Shown here piece by piece: positions 20,375-31,375 of a stretch of DNA of 64,000 nt (position 1 is its first letter; every line of letters starts with the position of its first letter). The notes beneath the pieces were generated by a model, which saw only the letters and a list, made by a program, of their open reading frames with translations, had not been told where the DNA came from and made no database searches. The stretch spans positions 236,484 to 300,483 of the forward strand of contig KQ965747.1 of assembly GCA_001574975.1 (NCBI GenBank), given 5' to 3'. The DNA is from Gonapodya prolifera JEL478 (taxonomy: Eukaryota; Monoblepharomycota; Monoblepharidomycetes; Monoblepharidales; Gonapodyaceae). The translations under genes and the position numbers were made by a program.

Positions 20375-20825
20375 ACTGCTTATTGTATGACATATCCAAA
20401 CTATTTATGCTGGAGTCTACCGAAAAAGAAAATCAATGTGAATGTTATGACCCAACGCTACACCCTGGAACCGCTGGGGACCTCTACTAACAATCTCTTC
20501 GGACTTCGGCGTGAATAAGCCGAACAACGGGGAGCGGATATTTTTCCAGAAGGTGAAGTCAGGGAACGCCGAGGGCGCTCAGGAAACGCCACGACATTCG
20601 CGGACTTTTTACCTGGAGACCACACGCACACAAATGCAGCCGGTGCACGAATTGTCGCAGAGGTGTTTGCGCGCGGTCTCCTTTGCGCAGTGAAACCGTC
20701 CGGCCTTGAAAAATTCATAACGACGATTCCTGCGGGGCAGTGCTAAACTGCCATATTAACGTATCTAAGCCATTTATTCTGAAGTCTACCGAAAAAGAAA
20801 ATCCCTGTGAATGTTTTGACCCCTC
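20210..20825 (+). repeat. Direct repeat covering the acetylesterase 3' end and flank
   Basis: The segment 20210-20455 (last 55 codons plus about 80 bp of 3' flank of the acetylesterase) recurs at 20582-20825. Similarity is high in the coding part (GNATTFADFLPGDHTHTNAA in both) and clear past the stop codon, with ctaccgaaaaagaaaatc shared. The 126 bp between the two units are only weakly similar to upstream acetylesterase sequence. Confidence 0.85.
20582..20746 (+). pseudogene. 3' fragment of a second rhamnogalacturonan acetylesterase
   Basis: Encodes only the last block of the enzyme, GNATTFADFLPGDHTHTNAA through PAGQC and a stop at 20746, with about six conservative replacements relative to the intact copy. 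It lacks signal peptide, blocks I and III and cannot be an enzyme. The open frame upstream reaches a stop near 20515, and no homologous start was seen. It lies just upstream of BTB paralog 2, suggesting that acetylesterase and BTB gene were duplicated together. Confidence 0.85.
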
Positions 20826-20932
20826 ATCCAAAGCTCCGAGGGTAAGTTTGAAATAAGATCAGCCACAGTTCTGCCGGGCACGTGGGCACCTCCTTCTTCT
20901 GGCATCGCCCAATACCCGCGAAGACCCTATTC

Positions 20933-23900
20933 ATGCTGACGGGAGATCAGTTGCCAACGGCGGATTCCAGCGACGCGACGGCGGGAAACGCGGATGACAA
21001 TGAACCCTCAACAACACCGGCACCGCAAACTAGGTCTCGCTCCCAGTCGTCCAAGACGTCGTCGGGATCGAGGCGAAAACGGTCTCGCAGCACCGAAAAA
21101 AACGCACAGGGACAAAAGATTGCGGGAAAGCGAGCGCCACTTGCCTTGGGGTTCGTTCCGTGGCTCAAATCCCAAAAATATGTGGACGCAATGCTGAGAC
21201 TGCAGACGACCGAAGGAAAGGTAGGGCCTTGATATGAATTGTCACTTTTAATACCCGAAACTGACTCAAGAGAGCAGGTCTCGACTTTCCCAGCACATCG
21301 AATTGGTAAGCCGGACGATTGACTTTCCAAGGAGCGTAGCACCCGCAAATATTGATTGAAATGGGTTTACTCTGATCCCGCGCGCAGTTCTCTCGCGTCG
21401 CTCTCCCTTCTTCGACCACCTCTTCTCGGAAGTTCGCGCACCGTCGCTCCAGGTTCAATCCTACGACCTACCTCTTCTTCCCGACCACCCCCTCCTCCAT
21501 GAGGCCCTCGGCTTTATTCTCTGGTACTTGTACACCGACGAACCGCTAGAAACGAGCTCGATGGCGATTCCCGAGAGGCAGTGGGACCTCATTGTCGGGG
21601 TGTACACGATTTCCGAAATGTTGGGGCTGGAGGAACTCCGAGACTATTACTCTGGTGTCCTTAAAAGCGCCATTGAGTCATGTCGGACGGACAGCACTGG
21701 TGGACAGTCCGATGTGAACGGAAACATGAGCGAGGTTCACGCAATCGCAGTCCAGTCGCTGAAGTGGGGATCACAAGACATCGCGGAACTGGCGACGAAC
21801 TGCATCATGGCTCTCTCTGGGGCCGTCCTTACAGATCCCAAACTGCTGTCTGTGCTAAAGCCGGAGACCCTGGAAGGAGTCCTGGAGAGCATGGAGCCGT
21901 CCTCCAGGTTGCAACTCATTCGGTCTTTCTTTGACGCCAAGCGATCCTCGGGAATCAATGTACCCCCCGAATCCATTGCTTCGATTTGGGGATATGTATC
22001 GTTTGAGAACGCCAGCATACAGGACATGGAGGAACTGCACCTGTTCCTCGGCAAACCTCACGCTCCCGTCCTTGACGTGTCTGCCTCCATCCTCATGGTA
22101 GACCCATCCGCCCTCTCGCGAGCCTCTCTTCAGTTCTTCCTGGAAGTGGCAGACCGGGCCGTTCTTGTCGCTAAAGAATTCGAAGAACTCCAGCGTTCGC
22201 CGACCTTGGTGGCAGACGGCGATCGGGAACAAACCGTGCCCGTGGCCCCTCGTCCATCAACGTCGTCAACACTCCGCGACGGTCGAAACGGGTGGACGCC
22301 AACCGACACCTACACACTTGTCAGGGGTTACATCGCAGTGCACAGGAACAAACCCTGGTTGACCGACGAGGCCCGGCAGCAGTTGTGGAGTCGGGTGTCG
22401 TTTGCCGAGCTTCCTCACTCGGTGCTGCAACGTGCGGAGAGGGAGGGAATCGCTCCGAAGACGGTGCTCGCGGATGCAATGTTCCAAAAGTAGGTGATCA
22501 CCTGAACTTCTGGGGGCAACACCTGGTAACGACGGTTTCTGCATGACGCAAGACTTCGAGGCAGTTTCGTTTCTGTCTTCACCGTGGAAGAACGGAGCCC
22601 ATCCATCGGCCCTTCACGCAATGAAGTGCTTAGGTCACCACCCCTACCGGAGTACTCTGTAGTACCGCAACTGGATCAATCTCCTACTCTTGTACCTTCG
22701 GCTGTAGGATCACCGGAGTTTGGGACACCTTTGAGAGTGCGGCGACAGGAGTCCCAGGGATCGCCTGCGTCGTCGACCACCAATTTATCTGTAAGTGTCA
22801 CGTTTGCCCACCATCCCAGGAGGCTGAAACCGCCATTTAACTCACATTTTGTGCCGAACAGACTGCATCATCCCGTCAAACAACCTTGCTCGACGGAAAA
22901 TCCCCACCCAACGTCCTTTCGCCCAAACTTCGTCCAATCTTCAATTCGCCCAGGCGATCGGTCCCCCCGGCTGTCTCGTTCAACGACAGCTCATCGCCAC
23001 GAAGTCCGGGATACGTTACGTCTCCTTCAAGCGTGTCCGTTCCTGGGTACTTTCAACTTCCTGATGCCATGATGGAGGCCCGGCCGTTTGAAGGAACTCC
23101 CGCAATTCCAGCAATTCCTTCGCGATTGACTTCTCCCGTGTCCCTGGACCGGCCAGGCTCCGGCTCGTATGTGTCGCGCAGTGACTCAGACTCGTCTCTC
23201 CATCGGAAAAATTACTCTCTCCCCACGTCACACACGTCACATGGATCCATTTCTCAAATCGGAGTACTCTCCCGACAGCCCTCCGTTGCTGCTGCACCAC
23301 ACAGTGTACAGTCAATGGTCGCTGAAACATCAGGCGACGAAATATCCACCATATCAAGGGGGTCGGACGTCAGCTCTGGAGGCACAACGAGAATTCCGTT
23401 CAGATTTCCTAACGGGTACACGACGTCGTTTGAGCTCGTGTTCTCAGATCCGTACAGCGAGGGTATCGTAGGGCCTTTGAAAGACAGCCAGTGGCATGCT
23501 CAGTGCACTTGGGACTATCGACCTACTTTTGATGGAAAGTTGCTGCAAGGTTCGTTCGTCACTTGTGGAGTCGAGGGTCTTTCTGTGTTGTAGTGAAGTT
23601 ACATCGTTGTTTGTTTTTAGCGATTTACACTCCGCGGTCGCCTGAAAAGGTCAAAAAGGACTACCCCGGCACCTGTGCTGTACAATTCGTGAGTAGTATT
23701 GGCGCGGTTCTGTAATTCCACCGCGCAAGTCATTGCTAACGTGTTGGAATTCAATGAAGATTTTTATCATGGCGACCAGGGAAATCTTTGACCTGGCACA
23801 GAAAAAGTTTCCAGGAAAGGGTGTTCGTGAGTTTCTTCGAATGATTCGAAACGCATTTTCATATGTTCGAAGCTGACTCCGCATATCAAGTCTTCGGTGC

Positions 23901-24331
23901 CAGGAATCTAGTACCATTCACATCATCCCTCAAAAACATGACCGTCGAGATTGCTCCCATAACTGGTCCTATAAATCGAGCGAAAGGAGTTCAGTCCCAG
24001 ATCTACGTCGTTAAGGATGTTGGGCAGGCCTTCTCGCAGGAATCTCGAGAGCGTTTCTTCAAAGTGAGTGTCAGACAACTGTTTTTTTGTGAATATTGCA
24101 ACTGATTTGGACTTGTCGTAAAGAACATGGTGGAAATAGTGCACAGAGGCGATTGGGGTGACAGTCAGTACACTGGTATTGCCGTGAATCTCTTAGTCTT
24201 GTCCTGACACACGACTCCTAGCGCACATTCCACGTGTTCACTCTGGAACTTCGTCAGATGAATGGAAGACTCCTCGCGAGCATGCTCTGGGCGTTTCAAA
24301 AGCAATTTTGTTTAACTCTTTGAGTTCATAG
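20933..24331 (+). CDS. BTB/POZ-like domain protein, paralog 2
   Basis: Tandem paralog of the gene at 15743-19204 with the same exon plan. Start at MLTGDQLPTADSSDA (20933); exon 1 ends at 21220, exon 2 (21278-21305) is the same 28 bp long as in paralog 1 and encodes STFPAHRI, then VLSRRSPFFDHLFSE, GFILWYLYTDEPLETSS and a helical BACK-like region ending SFAELPHSVLQRA. The Ser/Pro-rich linker (22.5-23.4 kb) is poorly conserved. The C-terminal module is clear: TTRIPFRFPNGYTTSFELVF, RPTFDGKLLQ, EIAPITGPINRAKG, QESRERFFK and HRGDWGD. The extreme C-terminus differs from paralog 1 and ends ILFNSLSS with a stop at 24331. The frame is open throughout, so both copies look functional. Role as adaptor is inference from the BTB fold. 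Confidence 0.85.
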
Positions 24332-24609
24332 AAGTGAGTATTATACGAAAAAGATAGCCTATAGAATGTACAGTATTTTTTGTTGAGTGGAAGTACAATT
24401 GTATGTTTTGTGTCTCGACGATGAAACTCCTTTGGTCGTGATGAATTTTAGCCGCCACTCTCAGCAAGCCAGTCAAGAAGTCCCATTTGCCTCGCTCCCT
24501 TGGATCGTCATCATCATAGGGGACTCTCTTTCTATCAATCAAAGTGTTGAAGCGTGAATTCGACCCATAAGAACACTGCAGCGCGTGGCGGACATTCCCT
24601 TACGCACCA
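24332..24609. other. Intergenic between BTB gene 2 and CSC1
   Basis: 278 bp, AT-rich in the first half. It must contain a terminator and a promoter; no specific element was recognised. Confidence 0.35.
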
Positions 24610-27600
24610 ATGACGGATCAGGCGTCAGACCAACAAACGCTCTCCGCGCAGAACTCCAACATCCAAACTTTCTTGTCATCGGTGCTTTTCAACGGACTGG
24701 TGGGTAGCTCATTGATTTCGACCCGGGGGCGTGGACTTCTTCAAAGCCAATGGGCAATCCCCGTTCAGATTTCGCTTGGATGTCTTGCCGCGTATAACTT
24801 TCTTAGACCTTACTACCCTCAAGTATATGAGGCACGAAACTTCAACAGTGAAGTCCATCCTGAGTGAGTTCTGATCGGGTTTCGTTTGGGATGAGGGACA
24901 GTCCTTCAAAAGATTGCAATCATCGCATCATTTTTGATTCATAGCCGGCGCTCCCCACCTAACAAGGACTATCTTTTGTCTCCAACATTAGGATTTGGCT
25001 GGCTGTTCGCCACCTGGAGGACAAAGGACGAAGACTTACTGAAGCGAGCGGGAATGGAAGCATATCTCATCGTGCGATATCTTCGGGCTTCACTGACGTA
25101 CGGATTTAACAAAATGATTCGCGCGCGGGAACGTTTCTGCCATGTATCCTGACATCTGATTTTGCATCAGCATATTCTGTGTTTCATCGGTTCTTGGTCT
25201 CGTGATTCTCTTCCCACTAAATTCCATCGAAGGGCAGGACCTCTCGGGGCTGAACAAGTTCACGATTGGCAACGTTACAGACGTGAAAAGGTTATGGGCC
25301 CACACCATCATGGCGTTCGTTTTTACGTGTTGGTGTTACGGTTTCGTCGTCTTTTCGTCGTTGCGCCTGACGCCATGGAATCACCGTTGCAGTCTTTACC
25401 CTTTACATCATCTTACGGGAGTTCCGTCATTACATACAACTCAGACACACCTATGTGTGCGAAGAAAAACACCTCTCAAACCCTGCTTCCCGAACATTGC
25501 TTGTTACCAATGTTCCCGAGAATCGTAATTCGATTCCCGAGTTGCAAGCCCTGTTTGGGGTTCTTCCGAAGGGTGTAGAGCATATAGTGCTGGATCGGTG
25601 AGCCTTTCAGTTTTCATTTCATTTGGAATCGCACTGAACGTTCTGCTTAAATTAAATTGCTGCATGACCCTCAGGTACATTTCTCAGCTGCCCAGTCTCA
25701 TATCTTCCCGTGAAGCCGTCATTACCAAATTGGAAAGTCTTGCCACAGCTTACATCATTGCAGCGGCGCGGGAAATTAACAAGAACAAGCCTCGGGCGAG
25801 CATGGAAGCAAACAGGTCCGGGGATCGATCTGCACTCGGCCTTGAACCAATCCGTCATTCTGGTTCGGCAAGGCGAGGGTCTGACGTCCTCGGTAATGGC
25901 GAAGGAGACGGCACTGGCGACGTCAGCTCGTCGGATCAGAAATTGCGGGACTCATCACAAGCGCATTCTGTCGTGGAACTTCCATATTCGTCTGACGCTG
26001 AGCTGACTTTAAAGCGCCCAACGATTCGTGTACGTGTATGGAATGATTGCACAAACTTACTTATCACTGCCGGTTCATCTGTGCTTCTCTCGTTGCTTAC
26101 TTCCCCAGACCTCAGAATTAAAGATTCCCGTTCTTCAATCTATCCCTCTTCCTGCAATTCATTCCGAGTCAACAGACGCCTTCTCGTTCCTTGCCCCTGC
26201 AGTGATGGAAACGAACACTCGCGTGCTTCAAGTTCAAGAATCCGTCCGTTCAGCTCACGCCGCCGACGCCGCCACTGAATCTCAGCTAGGCGTGTCCTCT
26301 TCGCGGATTGCAGATTCCTTCAGCATGTCCCACCACCTCGGCGGTCTGGGTGTCGTCGGGTGGAAAATAGGATCTGCGTTTGACAAAGGAACTGCAATCG
26401 TGGGCAAAGCCGGGCACACGGCCCTTTCGGCTCTGGCGCCACTGACAGATTTGGTACCTCTGGGAGAGAAGTCGGACCTGGAGGCCCCCAAGACCGGGGC
26501 AGTTTTTGTCACGTTTCGTCATCCCTTGGGACTTCATCTTGCGGCACAAGCTCTGCTGCACGAAAAGCCCTTCACCTTTGGCGAGGTGATTCCAGAAGTA
26601 GATGCGGAAGACGTCGCGTGGGAGAACTTGCCTCTGGATAATCTGTCCAGGCTGTTCAGGACGGCAGTAAGCACTGCCGCTGCCTTTGTTTTAATCATTT
26701 TCTGGACTGTTCCGGGTATGTTCACCTGTGAAATACCACGAACTTCAAGAAATTGACGGTTTTTCACCAGTCGCATTCGTGGCTTCGATTTCAACCATCA
26801 AGGGACTTGGGGAAGCTGTCCCCTTTCTGGCTGGCATTGCCAATTGGGTGAGCTTATTCTTCTTAAAGACATTAAGAATACCCGTATTCACCAATGGTGA
26901 TTTGAATCTCACATCAGCCGCCGGTCTTAGTCGGGATCATACAAGGCATTTTGCCATCGCTGTTCCTTGCCATCCTCATGTTTCTTGTCAAACTCGTCTT
27001 GAGGTTCCTAGCAAAGTACGAGGGACATGCAACCATAAGCACAATGCAAAAAAGCCTCGCTTCGCGGTGGTTGACGTTTCTGGTGAGACTCGAAACTCGG
27101 AAAAGTGATCAAGTCTGCGTCCACACAATGACGGCGTAATACAATCGCCAGGTTGTGAATGTTCTTTTTGTTGTGACACTATCAGGAGGAGGTATGTACG
27201 AGTAATTCTTGGCTGCAGCATGGGTTCTTTGACCCAAGTGCCTTCCTTTGTTTCTCAGCGATACAAGCACTGCGGGAGATCATCGATAACCCACCTTCCA
27301 TCTTCACGAAGCTGGCAACGTCTCTTCCAACAGTATCCACCTTTCAAATTACGTACAGTGAGTTCAAAGACACAACAAACCAACAAGAGTTCCCGTCCTC
27401 TAACTTGTTTTGTAGTTCTGCTCCAAGGCACCAGCGCCCCCGCCATATCCAACCTCCGAATCGGCGCTCTGATATTCGCTCTGCCGTGGCTCTCGGACTT
27501 TCTTCAAAGCACTCCTCGCAAGATCCACACGCAGCGGGCAAACGCGCCCGAGGTCGACTACGGCCTGTATTTGCCGCAGATTTCGCTGATTTTCATCATT

Positions 27601-28631
27601 GGTGCGGCGTACTTTGCGGTCGCACCACTGGTGTCTGTGTTTGCGGCGTTTTTCTTTTTCGTCACTTGGGTGCTGACCAAGCGAGGTGTGTTTCGTCTGT
27701 AGATATTTTGGTCGTTGCCCGTGCAAATAGTTTGACGTGTTGTGCCACAGACTACCTCTACGTAACTCACAACAAGGTTGAAACTGGGGGAAAGTTCTTT
27801 GTCAGTGCCATGATGAGCATGTTTGTTGGTAAGCCGTTCTTCAGCTGGTTTACCAAGTCGACCTTCCCAATGATCGCTGCGATATTCGTCTCGTAGGGCT
27901 GTACATAGCCCAGGTTACAGTAGCGGGGCTCATGCTTTTGAAGCAAGCTTGTGAGTACTCCTACCCCCGCGCTCCCACCATCCTGCGCATCTCCATCCGC
28001 CAACGAAAACCCGTACTCTTCCAAAGGGGGCCCCGCAATAACCCTCCTGATCACCCTCGGCGCCACCCTCCTTACCAATTACTTCGTCACCAAATACTGG
28101 TCGCCCTACTTCCGCTACGTCCCGCTCGACCTCCTCCGCCGGATCCCCCTCGACACGGACATCTCCGACGCCCCCGCTCACGACCGAAACATCTACGTCC
28201 ACCCCGCCGTGCGCGCGGGGCCGGCGTTCGTGTGGCTCCCGAGGGACGAACATGGGGTTGCGGGGGGGTTGGTCGACGAGTGTGCGAGAGGGCATGGATT
28301 GCCGGGCACGACGACGGGTGCGAGAGTCTATGTCCGCCAGGGGCTGGCCAAAGTCAAGGGCGATGTGGCGTTGGATGTGCAGTGGGATAGGCCGTTGGAG
28401 GAGTTGGGCGAGGAGGCGTACGCGACGTCGGGCGTCGCCGGGGGCGGCGGGGCGGGGGCGGGGTTGGAGGCGGGCAGGAGTAAGAGTCTGGAGATTCCTG
28501 ATGCAGGCGCGACGTCTGTTCTCCGTGGGACGGCGGGGACGCCGGGTGATGCCACGCTTGTGGGGGATCCGGGAGTGGGAAGTAACGGACAGATGGCACA
28601 AGAGAGGACGCGTCAGAGGTCACAGGAGTGA
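24610..28631 (+). CDS. CSC1/OSCA-type osmosensitive cation channel (RSN1/PHM7 family)
   Basis: Multi-pass channel of the CSC1/OSCA/TMEM63 family, gated by membrane tension or hyperosmolarity. Start at MTDQASDQQTLSAQ (24610). First come three hydrophobic helices (FLSSVLFNGLVGSSL; the segments near 25.2 and 25.35 kb), then the cytosolic PHM7-like domain with HTYVCEEKHLSNPASRTLLV, VPENRNSIPELQALFG and a charged insert of low conservation at 25.8-26.2 kb. The domain resumes with TGAVFVTFRHPLGLHLAAQA. The 7-TM channel region follows (26.65-28.1 kb): VPVAFVASISTIKG, GILPSLFLAILMFLVKLVLR, QISLIFIIGAAYFAVAPLVS and DYLYVTHNKVETGGKFF. The C-terminal tail is cytosolic, GC-rich and Gly-rich (GGGGAGAGLE), ending TRQRSQE with a stop at 28631. 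About ten short introns. Confidence 0.9.
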
Positions 28632-29679
28632 CATTTTTGACCGGGATTCGAGAGAAATGAATGGCATTTGTCAATTTTCACATGATGGCCTCCAGGAGTC
28701 ATCGTTGCCAGCAGCAGTCTTTTTTCGCGAATTTGCGCAAGTTGTAATGAGGACGGTTGCATTCGTTGTGTGTATAGTGACAAAAGAAGTTCGAGAATAT
28801 AAAGAACAGCTTTCGAGTAATCATGGAGCCCTGCGCCTTAGCATTGCAGCTAAGCCGTCAACCAGTCAGGTGGTGGAAACAGGTCAAGATCCTGGCAGCG
28901 GGACAAGAACCCCACTGTGCCGTCGTGCCGTCGTGCCAGGCTTGCTCAATTCCATTGCACAGAGCGTGCACTCGCAAGAATTGTTTGCCGAAGTGCGACC
29001 TCGTCCTCTGAGTCAAATATCGTATGTCCCTCCATGTTGGCGTCGGTACTGGTTTTCATTGAATGAAATGCAACGGAGTTGCACTTTGTTGTCCACCGAG
29101 ACTCTTCGTTCCGTCCACCCAGATCTCGCAACTCCGCTTGATGGTGCTTTCTGCTTATCGACCCCATTCGATCTTCGCTCGATTGAAGCGCTCGCTAAGT
29201 CCATTCCATGCGTGGGGTCGGCAGTGTGGCTCCGACGCTACCAAAAGGCGGTATCGGTATTGGAAGACGTTGAGACGACCTCATCCGCCGATCGCGGGAA
29301 TCAGTCTTATCTTTGACGACAAGGAAGGGACGGATTCAAACAAGGCTCTTGACAGGAGAATGAGACTGCAGGGAATGCCCCAAGAGACACTGTAAGGCCG
29401 CATAGCTGTCTCTGCTTGCTGATGAGGAACATGTGCTGTTTACTCGTTACGGACTGCTAAAGTTTCTTGTTCGACGTAATTTCGACGTTTTGGAAGCCAT
29501 TCACCAGCTGCATTGATGCTCCGACCTCGGATTACGTTTCGTTGGTCTTATTCCTCGCCCTCATCGTGCTGAAGCCCCCTCCTGTCCCCTCTGTTCACCA
29601 CTGGCGCTATGGTGAGTCACGGTCAGCTTTGACAGAGTGCGGGAGCGTGGTGTGCAAGGGGAAAGTGGCCAAAGTCCCG

Positions 29680-30260
29680 CTCATTGATCCACAATCCATT
29701 GGCGATTCTATTAACGCAGCAATCGCCACCATTGTCTGCTTCGAATGCAATCCCGCACCTCTACGTGACTTATCCGCATTCCATCGAATCGTGGGCGCAG
29801 TCGGTCGGCTCCTCCAATCTGGGTGGAAATGCAGCGCTATCCCGCGGCCCCGCCTTGCACAACGGTCGGGATGGCGTGCGGGGGAATCGCACAAGCCACG
29901 TCATGGCTCTTGGGGGTTCTTAAGCTGAAGCCACATTTCAGCCTTCTACGTCAGCTGACTCGGACACTATCCGTGTGTCACAAGGTCTTCCGCCTTCCTC
30001 TTCCCAACGACTCGATGCGGCCCCGGCGTTTTCCTTTGCGGGACGCTCAGATGAAAAAAGCGCCTTCCCCTTTCGTCAACCCACCCCTCATTGGGGTCCC
30101 GGATGATCTCTTCCATCGACTCCTGTACTATCCTTCACAGCCGATTTTGTCAACGCGCCCGTCGTCTCCATCATTCGCCTCGAATGCAACCCCACAGCTC
30201 TACCCTTCTTATACTCAGTCGACCGAATCGGTCTGGTCGCCAAAAGTCGCCTCATCCGCA
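29680..30260 (+). repeat. Diverged repeat pair (29680-29820 and 30100-30260)
   Basis: Both units share a run around cgaatgcaaYcccRcaNctctac and a similar 5' half (attaacgcagcaatcgccac against gtcaacgcgcccgtcgtctc). One frame gives SPPLSASNAIPHLYVTYPHS in the first and SSPSFASNATPQLYPSYTQS in the second; another frame gives INAAIATIVCFECNP against VNAPVVSIIRLECNP. Which frame was once coding is unclear. Confidence 0.5.
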
Positions 30261-30710
30261 TCCGTGCCCACGCCCGGGCCGTCCGACGACGGAACTGAGT
30301 TCCTACCCTTCGCGGATGCGCATCGCTATCGGAGTGACGTGGGATCAAATGACAGCACTGTTCGCGATCGCCCGCCTTCACCATCATGGACCATCCGGAG
30401 GCGCTTAACCGCCCCTGCTCCGAAGCGGCGTGAGAGTGCTGACGATCATGCGGGCTCGCCTGGTCATTGGCCGGGTTGGCCGTATTCGGAGTTCGCGGTG
30501 GATGAAGATGTGAGCCGCCCCACATGGCTGTCGGCCCCGGGGTCTAAGTGGGAAGTCATAGAACATCTAGCTTCGGTGACCGCCGCGAGGTACGTTTTCG
30601 GTGTCCCAACACAATTCACGAACGTTCAGGACACGTCACTCACGTTGCCTTTGGATCTTCCGTCTTACCAGCCCCGTTCTTCCACTGGGATGAGGATGAG
30701 GAGGAAATGA
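29823..30710 (+). CDS. Possible orphan protein, Ser/Pro-rich (low confidence)
   Basis: An 295-codon open frame with no recognised domain. It contains FASNATPQLYPSYTQSTESV, a Pro/Ser-rich middle (TPGPSDDGTEF, RPPSPSWTIRR) and a short ordered-looking stretch near the end, SKWEVIEHLASVTAARYVFG. The first 80 codons are probably not coding. A neighbouring frame (30548-30880) carries an acidic FFHWDEDEEEMM segment, so a spliced product is possible. A donor-like GTGAGC occurs near 30508. Length alone supports it; it may equally be a decayed copy of the repeat described here. Confidence 0.25.
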   Translation: MEMQRYPAAPPCTTVGMACGGIAQATSWLLGVLKLKPHFSLLRQLTRTLSVCHKVFRLPLPNDSMRPRRFPLRDAQMKKAPSPFVNPPLIGVPDDLFHRLLYYPSQPILSTRPSSPSFASNATPQLYPSYTQSTESVWSPKVASSASVPTPGPSDDGTEFLPFADAHRYRSDVGSNDSTVRDRPPSPSWTIRRRLTAPAPKRRESADDHAGSPGHWPGWPYSEFAVDEDVSRPTWLSAPGSKWEVIEHLASVTAARYVFGVPTQFTNVQDTSLTLPLDLPSYQPRSSTGMRMRRK

Positions 30711-31375
30711 TGATCCCTCGAGACGCCCGAACCCTCCGTCAAGCCCGGCCTCGGCTTTCAGTCATTAGCATCAATGTGAACCCTCCTTTTAAATTCTCCA
30801 GCTCCCGGACGGCGCATTTGTTGTCATACCCAAACATTCAATCGAGTGAGCGAACTCGCCAGCAAGGCAGGAACTGCTAGTAGTTTGTATTCTTGAGTTT
30901 GAAGTCTCGAAGCAATTCATCCGCTCAAGCACCTATCCGCTTGGATTTAACCTCGTTGCGCTACATTTCTGCGACTTGCCCCTCTCCGTGCTCGTCCATC
31001 TGTCCACCAACATCTGGGTGAGTCACGGTACTTGTCTTTGGCGAAATGTGGGAGGGTGGTTGTCAGCGCGGCGCCAGAGGCAGACTGAGACATGTTACAG
31101 GTGTTGTGGGAGCCGATGATGGTCGCAAGGACATTGAAGGTCTTCTTTAGCGTTGGGTTCGTGACCAATTTGAGATTGAAGAATGGAACCTACCAATCTG
31201 CCACACCCGACTCAGAAGACACAGCCGGCACGATTACCTACCGCCACCCTCGCTGTGAGCTCGTCCGCTCCGGCATCCGTGCTGCTCGCCGTTCTTTTCG
31301 GCCAGCCGAATTCCTATCGTGGCATCTGTTTTGTGACTATTTACAAAGAAGTTCACATTTTAAAATCTAGTCCAA

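Larger units (their letters stand above)
28632..31375. other. Gene-poor region with decayed repeated segments
   Basis: No confident gene. Long ORFs here lack family motifs. Related segments recur: one at about 29680-29820 and again at 30100-30260 (both encode ASNA-x-P-x-LY in one frame), and another ending in the donor-like gtgagtcacgg at about 29540-29670 and 30950-31080. This looks like two or three diverged, probably broken copies of a short intron-bearing gene of unknown function. Confidence 0.5.

Noticed and set aside
28252-29316. 354-codon plus-strand open frame
   Set aside because: Its first half overlaps the CSC1 C-terminal tail in another frame, where high GC removes stop codons; no family motif in the rest.
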